The position numbers were made by a program, and so were the translations under genes. From Roseomonas sp. (GTDB lineage: Bacteria > Pseudomonadota > Alphaproteobacteria > Acetobacterales > Acetobacteraceae), in assembly GCA_020249505.1 (NCBI GenBank), contig JADCFN010000016.1, positions 62,001-126,000 on the forward strand: a DNA stretch of 64,000 nucleotides, in the 5' to 3' direction. Under the pieces are notes generated by a model. It did not search any database. It was not told the DNA's origin and saw only the letters and a program-made list of their open reading frames with translations. Positions within the stretch are counted from its first letter, which is position 1. Each line of letters opens with the position of its first letter. This document shows, one piece after another, positions 54,074 to 61,908 of this stretch.

Positions 54074-55150
54074 ATGGATGTCGGTATTTTCAACCTCATG
54101 GGCTATCGCAATCGCGGCGTGCCCACGGCCTCGATCTATGACCAGACCATCGCTCAGGTGAAGGCCGCGGAAGCCGCCGGCTTCAACATCGCCTGGTTCG
54201 CCGAGCATCACTTCTCCAACTACTGCGTCTGCCCATCGCCGCTGATGATGCTGGCGCGGCTGGCGGGCGAGACCTCACGCATCAAACTCGCTTCCGGCGT
54301 TGTCATCGTGCCGCTGTACCACCCTTCCCGCCTGATTGCCGAAATCGGCATGGTGGATTCGCTGACCCATGGGCGCCTCGTCCTCGGCGTTGGTAGCGGG
54401 TACCAGCCTTATGAGTTTGAACGCTTCGATGCATCCCTTCAGGAAGCGCCGCACCGCCTGTTGGAGGTGATGGCCATGATGGAAAAGGCCTTTGGCGGCG
54501 AGACCTTTTCGCATGAGGGCGAATATTATTCCCTGCCGCAAACCCACATCGCCCCACGCCCCGCCGGCAAGCTGCCGGAGATTTGGGTGGCCGGCGACAA
54601 CCCCGATTTGCATCGCTACGCCGCGCAACGTGACTGCGTGGTGATGGTAACCCCCCGCCACTTCACCCCTGCCCTTTTGGCCGCCGCGCGCCGGCGCTTT
54701 GAAGATATCTGGCGCGCCGCCGGCAAGCCGCCCGAGGCGTTGCGCTTCGGCGCCATGCGCCCCTTCTGCGTGACAGATGACAAGGCCGAAGCCATGGCCT
54801 TCCTTGAAAATGCCCGCTGGCAAATCCGCCTGTCCCAAAGCCTGCGCCGCAAGGAACAGGAAATGGATGGCGGCCTGTTGGTGGAAAAAACCTGGGAAGG
54901 TGAACCAAGCCTGGAAGAAATGGGGTCCTTCATGCTGGTGGGCGACGCCGATACGGTGGCCGCGCGCATGGCCGCCGAAATCCGCGCCGCCAGCCCCTGC
55001 CACTATCTGCTGCAAATGCAGATTGGCGACCTGCCGCCCGCCATCGCCATGAACACCATCAAGGCGTGGGAGGCTGCCATCCGCCCCCGCCTGGAACGCG
55101 AATTCGGCCCGCTGCACCGGATTGGGGTGCCGGTACCGGCTGCTGCCTGA
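54074..55150 (+). CDS. LLM-class flavin-dependent monooxygenase, divergent from thioesterase gene
   Basis: 358 residues, luciferase-like barrel: MDVGIFNLMGYRNRGVP, AAGFNIAWFAEHHFSNYCVCPSP, TSRIKLASGVVIVPLYHPSRL, GRLVLGVGSGYQPYEFE, PEIWVAGDNPDLHRYA. It is a paralogue of the LLM at 18118-19188. The ATG follows AAAGGAAGG. Its divergent position relative to the thioesterase/DszA-like/nitroreductase/lyase run suggests a shared regulatory region (53951-54073) and a common pathway. Confidence 0.88.
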   Translation: MDVGIFNLMGYRNRGVPTASIYDQTIAQVKAAEAAGFNIAWFAEHHFSNYCVCPSPLMMLARLAGETSRIKLASGVVIVPLYHPSRLIAEIGMVDSLTHGRLVLGVGSGYQPYEFERFDASLQEAPHRLLEVMAMMEKAFGGETFSHEGEYYSLPQTHIAPRPAGKLPEIWVAGDNPDLHRYAAQRDCVVMVTPRHFTPALLAAARRRFEDIWRAAGKPPEALRFGAMRPFCVTDDKAEAMAFLENARWQIRLSQSLRRKEQEMDGGLLVEKTWEGEPSLEEMGSFMLVGDADTVAARMAAEIRAASPCHYLLQMQIGDLPPAIAMNTIKAWEAAIRPRLEREFGPLHRIGVPVPAAA

Positions 55151-55196
55151 ATTAGGCGCTTGACCCAGAGCCCCGCGATTTGGCACTGATTCAGGC

Positions 55197-55481
55197 GTGG
55201 TGACGCTTACGCCAGTCAGTCGCGGGGATGAGGATACGCTCTGGGCCGTTGTGGCAACCGTGGGGCGCAAAAGCCGCGTGGCCGAGGTTTTCCGTTCCCG
55301 CTCCGCCGCCCTGAATGACCGAGACTGGCGCGACCAACAAGTGCGCGCCTACGCCGATTGGCTTATCCGCGCCAAACAACCCGTGCCTCATTATTCCGTG
55401 ACACCCATCAAACGAAGTGACCTGCCCCGGAAATGGACGCCATTGCCGGCACTTGGGTTTTTGCGGGGGCAGATGGTGTGA
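55197..55481 (+). CDS. Small hypothetical protein
   Basis: 94 residues from GTG 55197. Codon use is GC-rich at third positions and looks genuine. Basic, with RDWRDQQVRAYADWLIRAKQP in the middle; no signal peptide, membrane segment or family recognised. It is 46 bp downstream of the LLM gene on the same strand and could be its operon partner, or an independent small gene. A tandem hairpin follows the stop. Confidence 0.5.
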   Translation: MVTLTPVSRGDEDTLWAVVATVGRKSRVAEVFRSRSAALNDRDWRDQQVRAYADWLIRAKQPVPHYSVTPIKRSDLPRKWTPLPALGFLRGQMV

Positions 55482-55500
55482 GGGGGTGGGGGGGCCTCAT

Positions 55501-55552
55501 GGAGGGGCGCTGCCCCTCCAAACCACCCCGCCAAAGGCCGGGGGGCCTTTGG
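55501..55552. repeat. Tandem GC-rich hairpins, REP-like intergenic element
   Basis: Two perfect stems lie side by side: GGAGGGGC/GCCCCTCC with a 3-nt loop (55501-55519) and CCAAAGGCC/GGCCTTTGG with a G-only loop (55531-55552), followed by AAACC. Sequences of this form are, as I recall, spread between genes in Acetobacteraceae genomes. Here it may also terminate the 94-residue gene. Confidence 0.6.
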
Positions 55553-55628
55553 AAACCGGGTTTGGGCGTTGAAGATCAAGGGTTGAGGCTTTATTTCTAC
55601 GCTCAAACATCAGGCGCGGCGTTTCATA

Positions 55629-57488
55629 ATGTGGACATGGCTTTCTGAGTCAGTTTGGGGTGTCGCTGGATTTCTCGGCATCGGCGCCGTGTTGGGTGGA
55701 TATTTCCGCGGTTGGTTCGAGGGGTACCTGCCGGCTTACGGTCGAGTAGCACGGTTCATCCGTTATCATTGGACCAGAAATTCCTCTCATTTCCCGCCTC
55801 AAACGAAGGATGATCATTTTCTCATCATTCTCTGCTGCATAGAGAATGATGACGTTAAGGAAACTGCGCAAAGAGCGGTGGCGCGGGCCTTGGATAAGGT
55901 ACCGGGCATCGGGGTTATTCGCGACCATCGGATGCTTCACCTCAACGGCACAAACCGCGCCAACGCACAATCGAAAAACTTGCGACACGCTGACGATGTT
56001 TTGACCGAATACAAGAACCCGATGGCCGCGATCATTTGGGGTGAAGTCGTCAAACGCGATGAAGCTGTCAGGCTTCATTTTCGGGGCGTGAATAGCCAGG
56101 AATTGCGTGACCTGACATTTGAAAAGGGCTTTGTCTCGTCTGGCGTTGATGATGCGCTGGGTACAGTTGTTGCAGCCGTTTCCATCGCCAACATTGATCC
56201 TATCGCGTCAGACAGGGGTAGTTTTGTAGCGAACAGGCTGGACCCGCTGGTTCTGCGGTTGCGCGATATTGCAAAACAGCATCAAGCCAGTTTTTCCAAT
56301 AGGACCCGGTGGACCATCCTGAACGCTCTTGCCCGAGCATTGTCTGTGGTAGGGGATCAGGGTGGGGATAATCAATCACTCAAAGAAGCCTGTGCAACCT
56401 TTCGGGCTTCGCTAGATTTGAGCGCGCGCGAGGAAGCACCGCTCGATTGGGCCATGACACAAAACAACCTCGGCAATGCGCTATGGGCGCTCGGCGAGCG
56501 GGAGGCAGGCACGGCGCGGCTTGAGGAAGCCGTCACTGCCTATCGCGAGGCCCTCAAGGAACGCACCCGCGAACGCGTGCCGCTCGATTGGGCCGCCACA
56601 CAAAACGCCCTCGGCAATGCGCTTGCAACCCTCGGTCAGCGGGAGGCAGGCACGGCGCGGCTTGAGGAGGCCGTCACCGCCTTTCGCGAGGCCCTCAAAG
56701 AACGCACCCGCGATCGCGTGCCGCTCGCTTGGGCCGTGACCCAAAACAACCTCGGCAATGCTCAACGCCTGCTCGGCGAACGGCAGGCTGGCACGGCGCG
56801 GCTGGAGGAGGCCGTCACCGCCTTTCGCGAGGCCCTCAAGGAATACACCCGCGACCGCGTGCCGCTTTATTGGGCCATGACGCAAAACAACCTCGGCGCT
56901 GCGCTGCAAACGCTCGGCGCGCGGGAGGAGGGCACGGCGCGGCCTGAGGAAGCCGTCACCGCCTATCGCGAGGCCCTCAAGGAATACACCCGCGACCGCG
57001 TGCCGCTCGATTGGGCCATGACGCAAAACAACCTCGGCAATGCGCTCAGCGACCTTGGCGAGCGCGAGGTGGGCACGGCGCGGCTGGAGGAAGCCATCAC
57101 CGCCTATCGCGAGGCCCTCAAGGAATACACCCGCGACCGCGTGCCTCTTGATTGGGCCATGACGCAAAACAACCTCGGCAATGCGCTATCGGCGCTTGGT
57201 CGGCAGGAGGCTGGCACGGCGCGGCTGGAGGGTGCCGTCGCCGCCTATTGCGAGGCCCTGAAGGAACGCACCCGCGACCGCGTGCCGCTCGATTGGGCCA
57301 TGACGCAAAACAACCTCGGCAATTGCCTCGCTGCCCTGGCCGAACGCAGCCCCACCCCCGGCCCCTTATTGGCGGACGCCATCACCCATATGCAAAACGC
57401 CGTGGATGGCTTTCGGCAGGTCGGGGATGAATATCGGGGGCCCATCGCCGAAAAACGCCTCGCCGTACTAAAAGCGAAGCGCCAATAA
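55629..57488 (+). CDS. Membrane-anchored TPR protein with near-identical 47-residue repeats
   Basis: 619 residues. One N-terminal hydrophobic segment (VWGVAGFLGIGAVLGGYF, about residues 9-26) suggests a membrane anchor. Residues about 50-245 are a domain I do not recognise; it includes HFLIILCCIENDD, PMAAIIWGEVVKRDEAVRL and GVDDALGTVVAAVSIAN. From about residue 272 there are six 47-residue TPR-like units (DWAMTQNNLGNAL ... EEAVTAYREALKE) plus a diverged seventh. TPR arrays usually bind protein partners. Adjacent genes (crcB, hypothetical) do not reveal a partner. The N-terminal part is less GC-rich than the repeats, and near-identity of units points to recent tandem expansion. Confidence 0.85.
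   Translation: MWTWLSESVWGVAGFLGIGAVLGGYFRGWFEGYLPAYGRVARFIRYHWTRNSSHFPPQTKDDHFLIILCCIENDDVKETAQRAVARALDKVPGIGVIRDHRMLHLNGTNRANAQSKNLRHADDVLTEYKNPMAAIIWGEVVKRDEAVRLHFRGVNSQELRDLTFEKGFVSSGVDDALGTVVAAVSIANIDPIASDRGSFVANRLDPLVLRLRDIAKQHQASFSNRTRWTILNALARALSVVGDQGGDNQSLKEACATFRASLDLSAREEAPLDWAMTQNNLGNALWALGEREAGTARLEEAVTAYREALKERTRERVPLDWAATQNALGNALATLGQREAGTARLEEAVTAFREALKERTRDRVPLAWAVTQNNLGNAQRLLGERQAGTARLEEAVTAFREALKEYTRDRVPLYWAMTQNNLGAALQTLGAREEGTARPEEAVTAYREALKEYTRDRVPLDWAMTQNNLGNALSDLGEREVGTARLEEAITAYREALKEYTRDRVPLDWAMTQNNLGNALSALGRQEAGTARLEGAVAAYCEALKERTRDRVPLDWAMTQNNLGNCLAALAERSPTPGPLLADAITHMQNAVDGFRQVGDEYRGPIAEKRLAVLKAKRQ
56442..57287 (+). repeat. Six tandem 141-bp coding repeats
   Basis: Units begin at 56442, 56583, 56724, 56865, 57006 and 57147, exactly 141 bp apart, with a partial seventh from 57288. 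Long stretches are identical between units at DNA level, including the AAAACAACCTCGGC segment, so copy number may vary by recombination, and short-read assembly could collapse the array. Confidence 0.9.
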
Positions 57489-57493
57489 CCCCC

Positions 57494-57868
57494 TCACCCC
57501 CTCCTCACCCCCCAATAACAAACCCCAAACGCCGCCAAGCCCCCCAGCACTGAAGCCGCCACGTAAACCACCGCCAACCACGGCGCCCTTTCCCACAGCA
57601 CGCCGGTTTCCATTGAAAAGGCGGAGAAAGTCGTAAAACCACCAAGCAGGCCCGTCACCAGCAAGTGCCGCGCCTCACCGGAAATACCCAAAGCGCCAAA
57701 TACGCCAATCAGTGCGCTGCCGATGATATTCACCGCCAGCGTCCCCCAGGGAAAGCCCGCGCCAAACAGCATCACACCCGCATGGGAAACCAGGTAGCGC
57801 AGCACGGAACCCGCCGCACCACCCAAAGCCACCAGCAGCAAGGACAAGGGCGAAAATGCTGTGCCCAT
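57494..57868 (-). CDS. crcB: Fluoride efflux channel CrcB/Fluc
   Basis: 124 residues with four membrane helices. Typical motifs: LLLVALGGAAGSVLRYLVS, GTLAVNIIGSALIGVF and GLLGGFTTFSAFSMET with the pore Phe and the Na-binding turn. It is a dual-topology dimeric channel that expels fluoride. Its ATG overlaps by one base (TGATG) the stop of the rarA remnant upstream, showing that it was once the second gene of a rarA-crcB pair. No fluoride riboswitch is present just upstream. Confidence 0.93.
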   Translation of the reverse strand: MGTAFSPLSLLLVALGGAAGSVLRYLVSHAGVMLFGAGFPWGTLAVNIIGSALIGVFGALGISGEARHLLVTGLLGGFTTFSAFSMETGVLWERAPWLAVVYVAASVLGGLAAFGVCYWGVRRG

Positions 57869-58125
57869 CAGCCTTTCCTTTTGCGGCGCAATTCCGCGAA
57901 GCGCGCCAGGCGCTCGGCAATGGCGGCCTCAGCCCCGCGATCGGTCGGGCGGTAGAAAACCCGCCGCCCCATTTCCTCGGGGAAGTAATCCTGGCCGGAA
58001 AAGCCGCCCTCCGCCTCATGGTCATAGGCATAGCCGGCGCCATAGCCGATTTCCTGCATCAGCTTCGTCGGTGCGTTCAATATGTGCTTGGGCGGCATCA
58101 GGCTGCCGGTTTCCCGCGCGGCCGG
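57868..58125 (-). pseudogene. rarA: rarA (mgsA) remnant: C-terminal about 85 codons only
   Basis: The frame reads PAARETGSLMPPKHILNAPT, then EIGYGAGYAYDHE, FSGQDYFPEEM and FYRPTDRGAEA, the conserved C-terminus of the AAA+ replication-associated recombination protein RarA. The preceding codon is a stop, and the rest of the gene (ATPase domain, some 350 residues) is missing from the window. Plus-strand sequence like an IS256-family transposase starts 11 bp beyond the break. Normal RarA handles stalled replication forks; this fragment cannot. Confidence 0.8.
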
Positions 58126-58136
58126 TCATTTACATC

Positions 58137-58320
58137 ATGAAGGCAATCGCGGGATTGAATGTGAAGCCCCGCCAGCCGGTGCGCATCCGCGGCCATTTGC
58201 CGGATGACATGGCAGCCCTGAAGCTGCTGCGCCTTGGCTTCAATCAAGTCGCCGAAAAACGGAACCGACTGCCCCAAAACCACAAGCGGTGCTTCATGAC
58301 AGCTTTTCAGCGGCCTGCTA
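58137..58320 (+). pseudogene. IS256-family (mutator-type) transposase remnant
   Basis: About 60 codons resemble the C-terminal part of IS256-type transposases: AIAGLN (compare the family's AIESLN), then RIRGHLPDDMAALKLLRLGF, the equivalent of the conserved RGHFP-D-AALKLL segment, and a worn CFMTAFQ tail. No inverted terminal repeat, N-terminal part or DDE catalytic residues remain. It directly abuts the rarA remnant, which suggests that this insertion or its later deletion destroyed rarA. Confidence 0.6.
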
Positions 58321-58335
58321 GTAAACACTGGCCTG

Positions 58336-58418
58336 GCCCGCCTGGCGGAATGGTAGACGCAGCGGACTTAAAATCCGCAGCCCGCAAGGGTGTGGGGGTT
58401 CGAGTCCCCCGGTGGGCA
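58336..58418 (+). tRNA. tRNA-Leu(UAA)
   Basis: 83 nt form a class II tRNA. The acceptor GCCCGCC pairs with GGTGGGC (one G-U pair), anticodon stem GCGGA/TCCGC holds the loop CTTAAAA with anticodon TAA, a long variable arm (CCC-GCAA-GGG) follows, and the T arm is GGGGG-TTCGAGT-CCCCC. Discriminator A; CCA is not encoded. It lies just beyond the rarA/transposase junction, a type of locus often used by integrating elements. Confidence 0.95.
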
Positions 58419-58463
58419 GGCTTTGGGCTTGCAAATCCCGCCCCGAAGCATGACTTCCCGCTT

Positions 58464-58817
58464 ATGGCCTCTCCCCGCGTGACAATCTGGTTCGATGGCG
58501 CCTGCCCGCTTTGCCTGCGGGAAATCGCGCTGATGCGTCGGCTGGATAAGCAGGGCGCCATAGCCTTCATTGACGCGACATCAGATCATGCTTCCTGCCC
58601 AATTGATCCGGCCCTGCTGTTGCAGCGCTTCCATGCGCGGGAAGGTGATGGGCCGCTGCTGCATGGTGCTGCGGCTTTCGCGGCCATGTGGCGGGCGATA
58701 CCACTGCTGTACCCTTTGGGCCTGGCCGCGCGTTTGCCGCCCTTGCTCTGGGTGATGGAAGGCGCTTACCGCGCCTTCCTGCGGTTGCGTCCCCGCCTAC
58801 AGGCCTGGGCGCGTTGA
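58464..58817 (+). CDS. DCC-family thiol-disulfide oxidoreductase-like protein (DUF393)
   Basis: 117 residues from ATG 58464. The N-terminal FDGACPLCLREIALM has the DxxCxxC motif that defines the DCC (DUF393) family, followed by FIDATSD and a hydrophobic Pro-rich C-terminal half. The family has a thioredoxin-like fold and is assumed to exchange thiols, but no substrate is known. It sits 46 bp after tRNA-Leu and converges on a Bug gene. Confidence 0.83.
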   Translation: MASPRVTIWFDGACPLCLREIALMRRLDKQGAIAFIDATSDHASCPIDPALLLQRFHAREGDGPLLHGAAAFAAMWRAIPLLYPLGLAARLPPLLWVMEGAYRAFLRLRPRLQAWAR

Positions 58818-58824
58818 TCTGTTT

Positions 58825-59808
58825 TCAGCTTTGCAACCGAATACCCGAATCCCTGATCACCTTCGCCCATCTTTCGATATTGCTCGCGATGGTGGCGCGC
58901 ATCTGCTCCCCATTGCCGGCGATGATATCAAGCCCAAGCCCGTTGAAGCGCTGGCGCATGGCTGGATCGGCCAGAATGGCCTGGGATGTAGCATGCACCC
59001 TGTCCAGGATTGGTTGTGGCGTGCCGGCGGGCGCCATGGTGCCGAACCATGAACTCGCTTCAAAATCCGGGAAGCCTTGCTCAACCATTGTCGGCATATC
59101 GGGCGCATTGGCGGAACGTTGCAGGGTGGTGATGCTAAGGCCGCGCAACTGCCCATCGCGCACCATGGGCAGCACGGCGCCAATATTCTGGATGCCGATT
59201 TGCACGCTGCCATTCAGCACATCCGCCATATTCGCCCCGCGATAGGGGATGTGTTCCATCTTGATGCCGGCCTGATGGCAGAACAACTCACCCGCAATAT
59301 GCTGCGGCGTGCCCACACCAGGCGTCCCATAGGACACCTTGCCCGGATTGGCCCGGGCATAGGCGACAAGTTCCTGGATATTGCGCGGCGGAAAATCGCG
59401 GTTTGAGACAAATAGCGATGGCATGGCGAAGGCGATGCCAATCGGCGCCAGGTCCTTCATGGGATCAAAGGGCAGGCGTTGCAGGCTGGGCAGGATCGTC
59501 AGCGCCGCACTCGCGGCCCACATCAGCGTATAGCCATCTGGCGCCGCTTTCGCGACGCGATCAACGCCAATCGCGCCCGAATTGCCGGCGACGTTTTCCA
59601 CCACGACGGGCTGGCCCCAGGCTTCGGAGAATCTCTGCGCGAAAATGCGCCCGGTCACATCGGTGGCGCTGCCGGCGGTGAAGCCAACAACCAGCCGAAC
59701 CGGGCGGTCCGGCCAGGCCGTTTGTGCGAAGCTTCTGCTTGACGCGCTGGCCCCGGCAAGGGCGGCGCCGCCCAGCAATACCCGGCGCCGCGAAAGCGAT
59801 GCTGTCAT
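58825..59808 (-). CDS. Bug-family TTT substrate-binding protein next to tRNA-Leu region
   Basis: 327 residues. Tat-like leader (SLSRRRVLLGGAALAGASASS, ending near SFAQ), then WPDRPVRLVVGFTAGSATDV, VVENVAGNSGAIGVD, AAPDGYTLMW, LPFDPMKDL, and FPDFEASSWFGTMAP. It is a periplasmic carboxylate receptor without TctAB neighbours. The next gene upstream on the same strand is a GNAT acetyltransferase 123 bp away; I see no feature in that gap. Confidence 0.9.
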   Translation of the reverse strand: MTASLSRRRVLLGGAALAGASASSRSFAQTAWPDRPVRLVVGFTAGSATDVTGRIFAQRFSEAWGQPVVVENVAGNSGAIGVDRVAKAAPDGYTLMWAASAALTILPSLQRLPFDPMKDLAPIGIAFAMPSLFVSNRDFPPRNIQELVAYARANPGKVSYGTPGVGTPQHIAGELFCHQAGIKMEHIPYRGANMADVLNGSVQIGIQNIGAVLPMVRDGQLRGLSITTLQRSANAPDMPTMVEQGFPDFEASSWFGTMAPAGTPQPILDRVHATSQAILADPAMRQRFNGLGLDIIAGNGEQMRATIASNIERWAKVIRDSGIRLQS

Positions 59809-59931
59809 GAAACCTTCTCCCCGTGTTTATTGGTCCCGCCGGCGATCAAAATCACCAACGGTTCGGGGGAAATGATACCGAAAGTACGCGCGCGCCGTCC
59901 ATGCGAAACATCGCCGGACCAGCGCCCCGCT

Positions 59932-60543
59932 TCAGGCGGAAACCTGCCGCACCAAATCGCGCTTGCCGGCTGCCGCACCCGCCGCCCAGGCCGGCACGAT
60001 TGGCCGGGGCTTCTCAAACCAAAAGCAGGTTTCTTCAACACCGCGTGCTGGGCACCAGATGCACCCTTCCCCCATGGCGTCAAAGCCCAATAGACGAATG
60101 ACCGCGAGCGAGGCCGCGTTATCCGGCTGCACGGCCGCACGCAGGCAATCAATATCCATGTGCTTGAAGGCAAGCTCCACCGCGACCGGCCCCGCTTCGC
60201 GCATCAGCCCTTGGCCCTGGTATTGTTCCCCCAGCCAATAGGTGGTCAGCGCCACCCGGTCATCGCCAGGCGGGCACATCAGGCTGACCCAGCCGCAAAT
60301 CGCGCCATCGGATTTCCGTTCCAGCACCAGCGGCAGCGACCGCCGTTGCACTGCCGCACCGCGGGCCGAGCTGATCTTTTCCTCCGCCATGGGGGGCGAG
60401 AAGGGCACGGGCCAGGAGGCCAATCGCTTGCTGATCGCTTCCGTCATCATCTCCGCAATTGCCGGGGCATCGCGACCTTCGACGCAGCGCAACCGAAGGC
60501 GAGGCGTTTCTGCTACGGGAGCAGATGGGAGAAAAACAACCAT
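59932..60543 (-). CDS. GNAT-family N-acetyltransferase (RimJ/RimL-like)
   Basis: 203 residues. TPRLRLRCVEGRDAPAIAEM at the N-terminus is the RimJ/RimL pattern; GQGLMREAGPVAVELAF is the acetyl-CoA pyrophosphate-binding loop, and AAVQPDNAASLAVIRLLGF the C-terminal CoA-binding segment. Target unknown. The 24-bp gap to the upstream aldehyde dehydrogenase gene on the same strand is AT-rich (TATATAG), so it may have its own promoter or be the tail of the hpn group. Confidence 0.85.
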   Translation of the reverse strand: MVVFLPSAPVAETPRLRLRCVEGRDAPAIAEMMTEAISKRLASWPVPFSPPMAEEKISSARGAAVQRRSLPLVLERKSDGAICGWVSLMCPPGDDRVALTTYWLGEQYQGQGLMREAGPVAVELAFKHMDIDCLRAAVQPDNAASLAVIRLLGFDAMGEGCIWCPARGVEETCFWFEKPRPIVPAWAAGAAAGKRDLVRQVSA

Positions 60544-60567
60544 AGGATGTATATAGACCGTGGAAAT

Positions 60568-61908
60568 CTATTTGGCTAGAAAATTTTTTAACCTTTCCAC
60601 AGCTTTTCCGCGAGGCTGATCGAATAGCCTCGACAGGGAGAATTTCCCATGATGTACCCGGCCGCGACGGTGGGAGAATTCCAAAAATCCCGCCAAACCA
60701 TTACGTCGCCCAAAGCCGGATTCCCCAGACCCGCCAAAGCCCAAGGCTTGAAAGCCAGCGAATTCAACTGTGCGGCCGGCGATGATGGCGCTGCCAAGAC
60801 CCAGGGCTGCAACCTGATTTTCTTCCTTTGAAACAGCCCCAAACAAATAGATCGCGAGCGGCGCAGGACGCGCCACAACCCAAGCGAGTGCTTCTTCCAG
60901 TGAGGCTTCTTCGCGCATTAGTAGAAGCGGGCCAAAGATTTCTTCATGGCAGATCGCCGCTTCGGGCGGAGCCTCTGCCAGGCGGAGCGCCATGCGCCGC
61001 CCTGGGCCGTCCTCGGCCAAAGGAGTTAGGGAGGCGCCCGCCATCAAGCGCTCCAGCCGGGCAAGCTGGGCAGCATTGATCACGCCGGTTTCGGGCAGGC
61101 CGATGCCGGTGGCCTTGCAGGCATCAATAAAAGCCTGCTTGCTATGCCCGACCAGCAGCACCGTATCGGGCGCCACACAGGTCTGCCCCGCATTGAAGGC
61201 CTTGCCCGCCAGAATATCGCGCGCGGTGCGCTTCAAATCCGCCCCCGGCAGCACCAGCACCGGGCATTTGCCGCCAAGTTCCAGCGTGAGGGGCGTAAGA
61301 TTCGGCGCAGCAGCGGCCATGATCTTCCGCCCTGTCGCGGTACTGCCGGTAAAAACCAGATGATCCCAAGGCTGGGCCGCGAAATCCGCACCCACTTCAG
61401 CGCCACCTTGTACACAAAGCGCCATGTCATCACCCAAGGCATCACGCAGAATATCGGCAATCAGCGCGGCGGTGCGCGGCAGCGCTTCCGATGGTTTCAC
61501 ACACACGCGATTGCCGGCGGCAATGGCATCAATCGCGGGCAGCAGCGCCAATTGCACCGGGTAATTCCACGGCGCCATGATACCAATCACGCCTTTGGGG
61601 ACGAATTCCTCCCGCGCGCGCGCCGGCCAGAAGGGATAGGGCACGCTCACGCGGCGGGCGCGCATCCAATGCCATAAATTGCGCCGCGCATAACGCGCCG
61701 CATCCGCAACCAGCAGCACATCTGCAAGCAAGGTTTCAATCGGCGCGCGGCCTTCATATTCGGCATCCAGCACCGCCATGATCTCATGCGAGCGCGCCAT
61801 CACGGCGCGTGCGAGGCCCGCCAGCAATGCACGGCGTTGCTTCAGGTTGGGCGCACCATCCCGCGTCTCAGCGGCGCGCAAGGCGGCAAGGGCTTCGGCA
61901 GGGGTCAT
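60568..61908 (-). CDS. Aldehyde dehydrogenase (coniferyl-aldehyde dehydrogenase-like), coupled to hpnE
   Basis: 446 residues, a compact ALDH of the class III/coniferyl aldehyde type. GVIGIMAPWNYPVQLALLP leads into the NAD site; VFTGSTATGRKIM, LTLELGGKCPV with the general-base Glu, GKAFNAGQTCVAPD with the catalytic Cys, and ICHEEIFGPLLLM follow. It oxidises an aldehyde to an acid with NAD(P). Its ATG overlaps the hpnE stop by 4 bp (ATGA), the same type of coupling as hpnD/hpnE, so it is likely made with the squalene enzymes. The substrate may be a C30 terpenoid aldehyde or another lipid aldehyde, which is inference. Confidence 0.9.
   Translation of the reverse strand: MTPAEALAALRAAETRDGAPNLKQRRALLAGLARAVMARSHEIMAVLDAEYEGRAPIETLLADVLLVADAARYARRNLWHWMRARRVSVPYPFWPARAREEFVPKGVIGIMAPWNYPVQLALLPAIDAIAAGNRVCVKPSEALPRTAALIADILRDALGDDMALCVQGGAEVGADFAAQPWDHLVFTGSTATGRKIMAAAAPNLTPLTLELGGKCPVLVLPGADLKRTARDILAGKAFNAGQTCVAPDTVLLVGHSKQAFIDACKATGIGLPETGVINAAQLARLERLMAGASLTPLAEDGPGRRMALRLAEAPPEAAICHEEIFGPLLLMREEASLEEALAWVVARPAPLAIYLFGAVSKEENQVAALGLGSAIIAGRTVEFAGFQALGFGGSGESGFGRRNGLAGFLEFSHRRGRVHHGKFSLSRLFDQPRGKAVERLKNFLAK

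Noticed and set aside
56442-57330. Regular repeats that might suggest a CRISPR array
   Set aside because: The 141-bp period is a multiple of three within one open frame, and the units encode TPR-like helices with no spacers.
57869-57960. Fluoride riboswitch expected ahead of crcB
   Set aside because: The sequence just upstream is the rarA coding remnant; no riboswitch-like pseudoknot arrangement was found.
58137-58320. An intact insertion sequence at the rarA break
   Set aside because: Only a C-terminal transposase-like fragment is seen; no full transposase frame, terminal inverted repeats or target duplication could be found.
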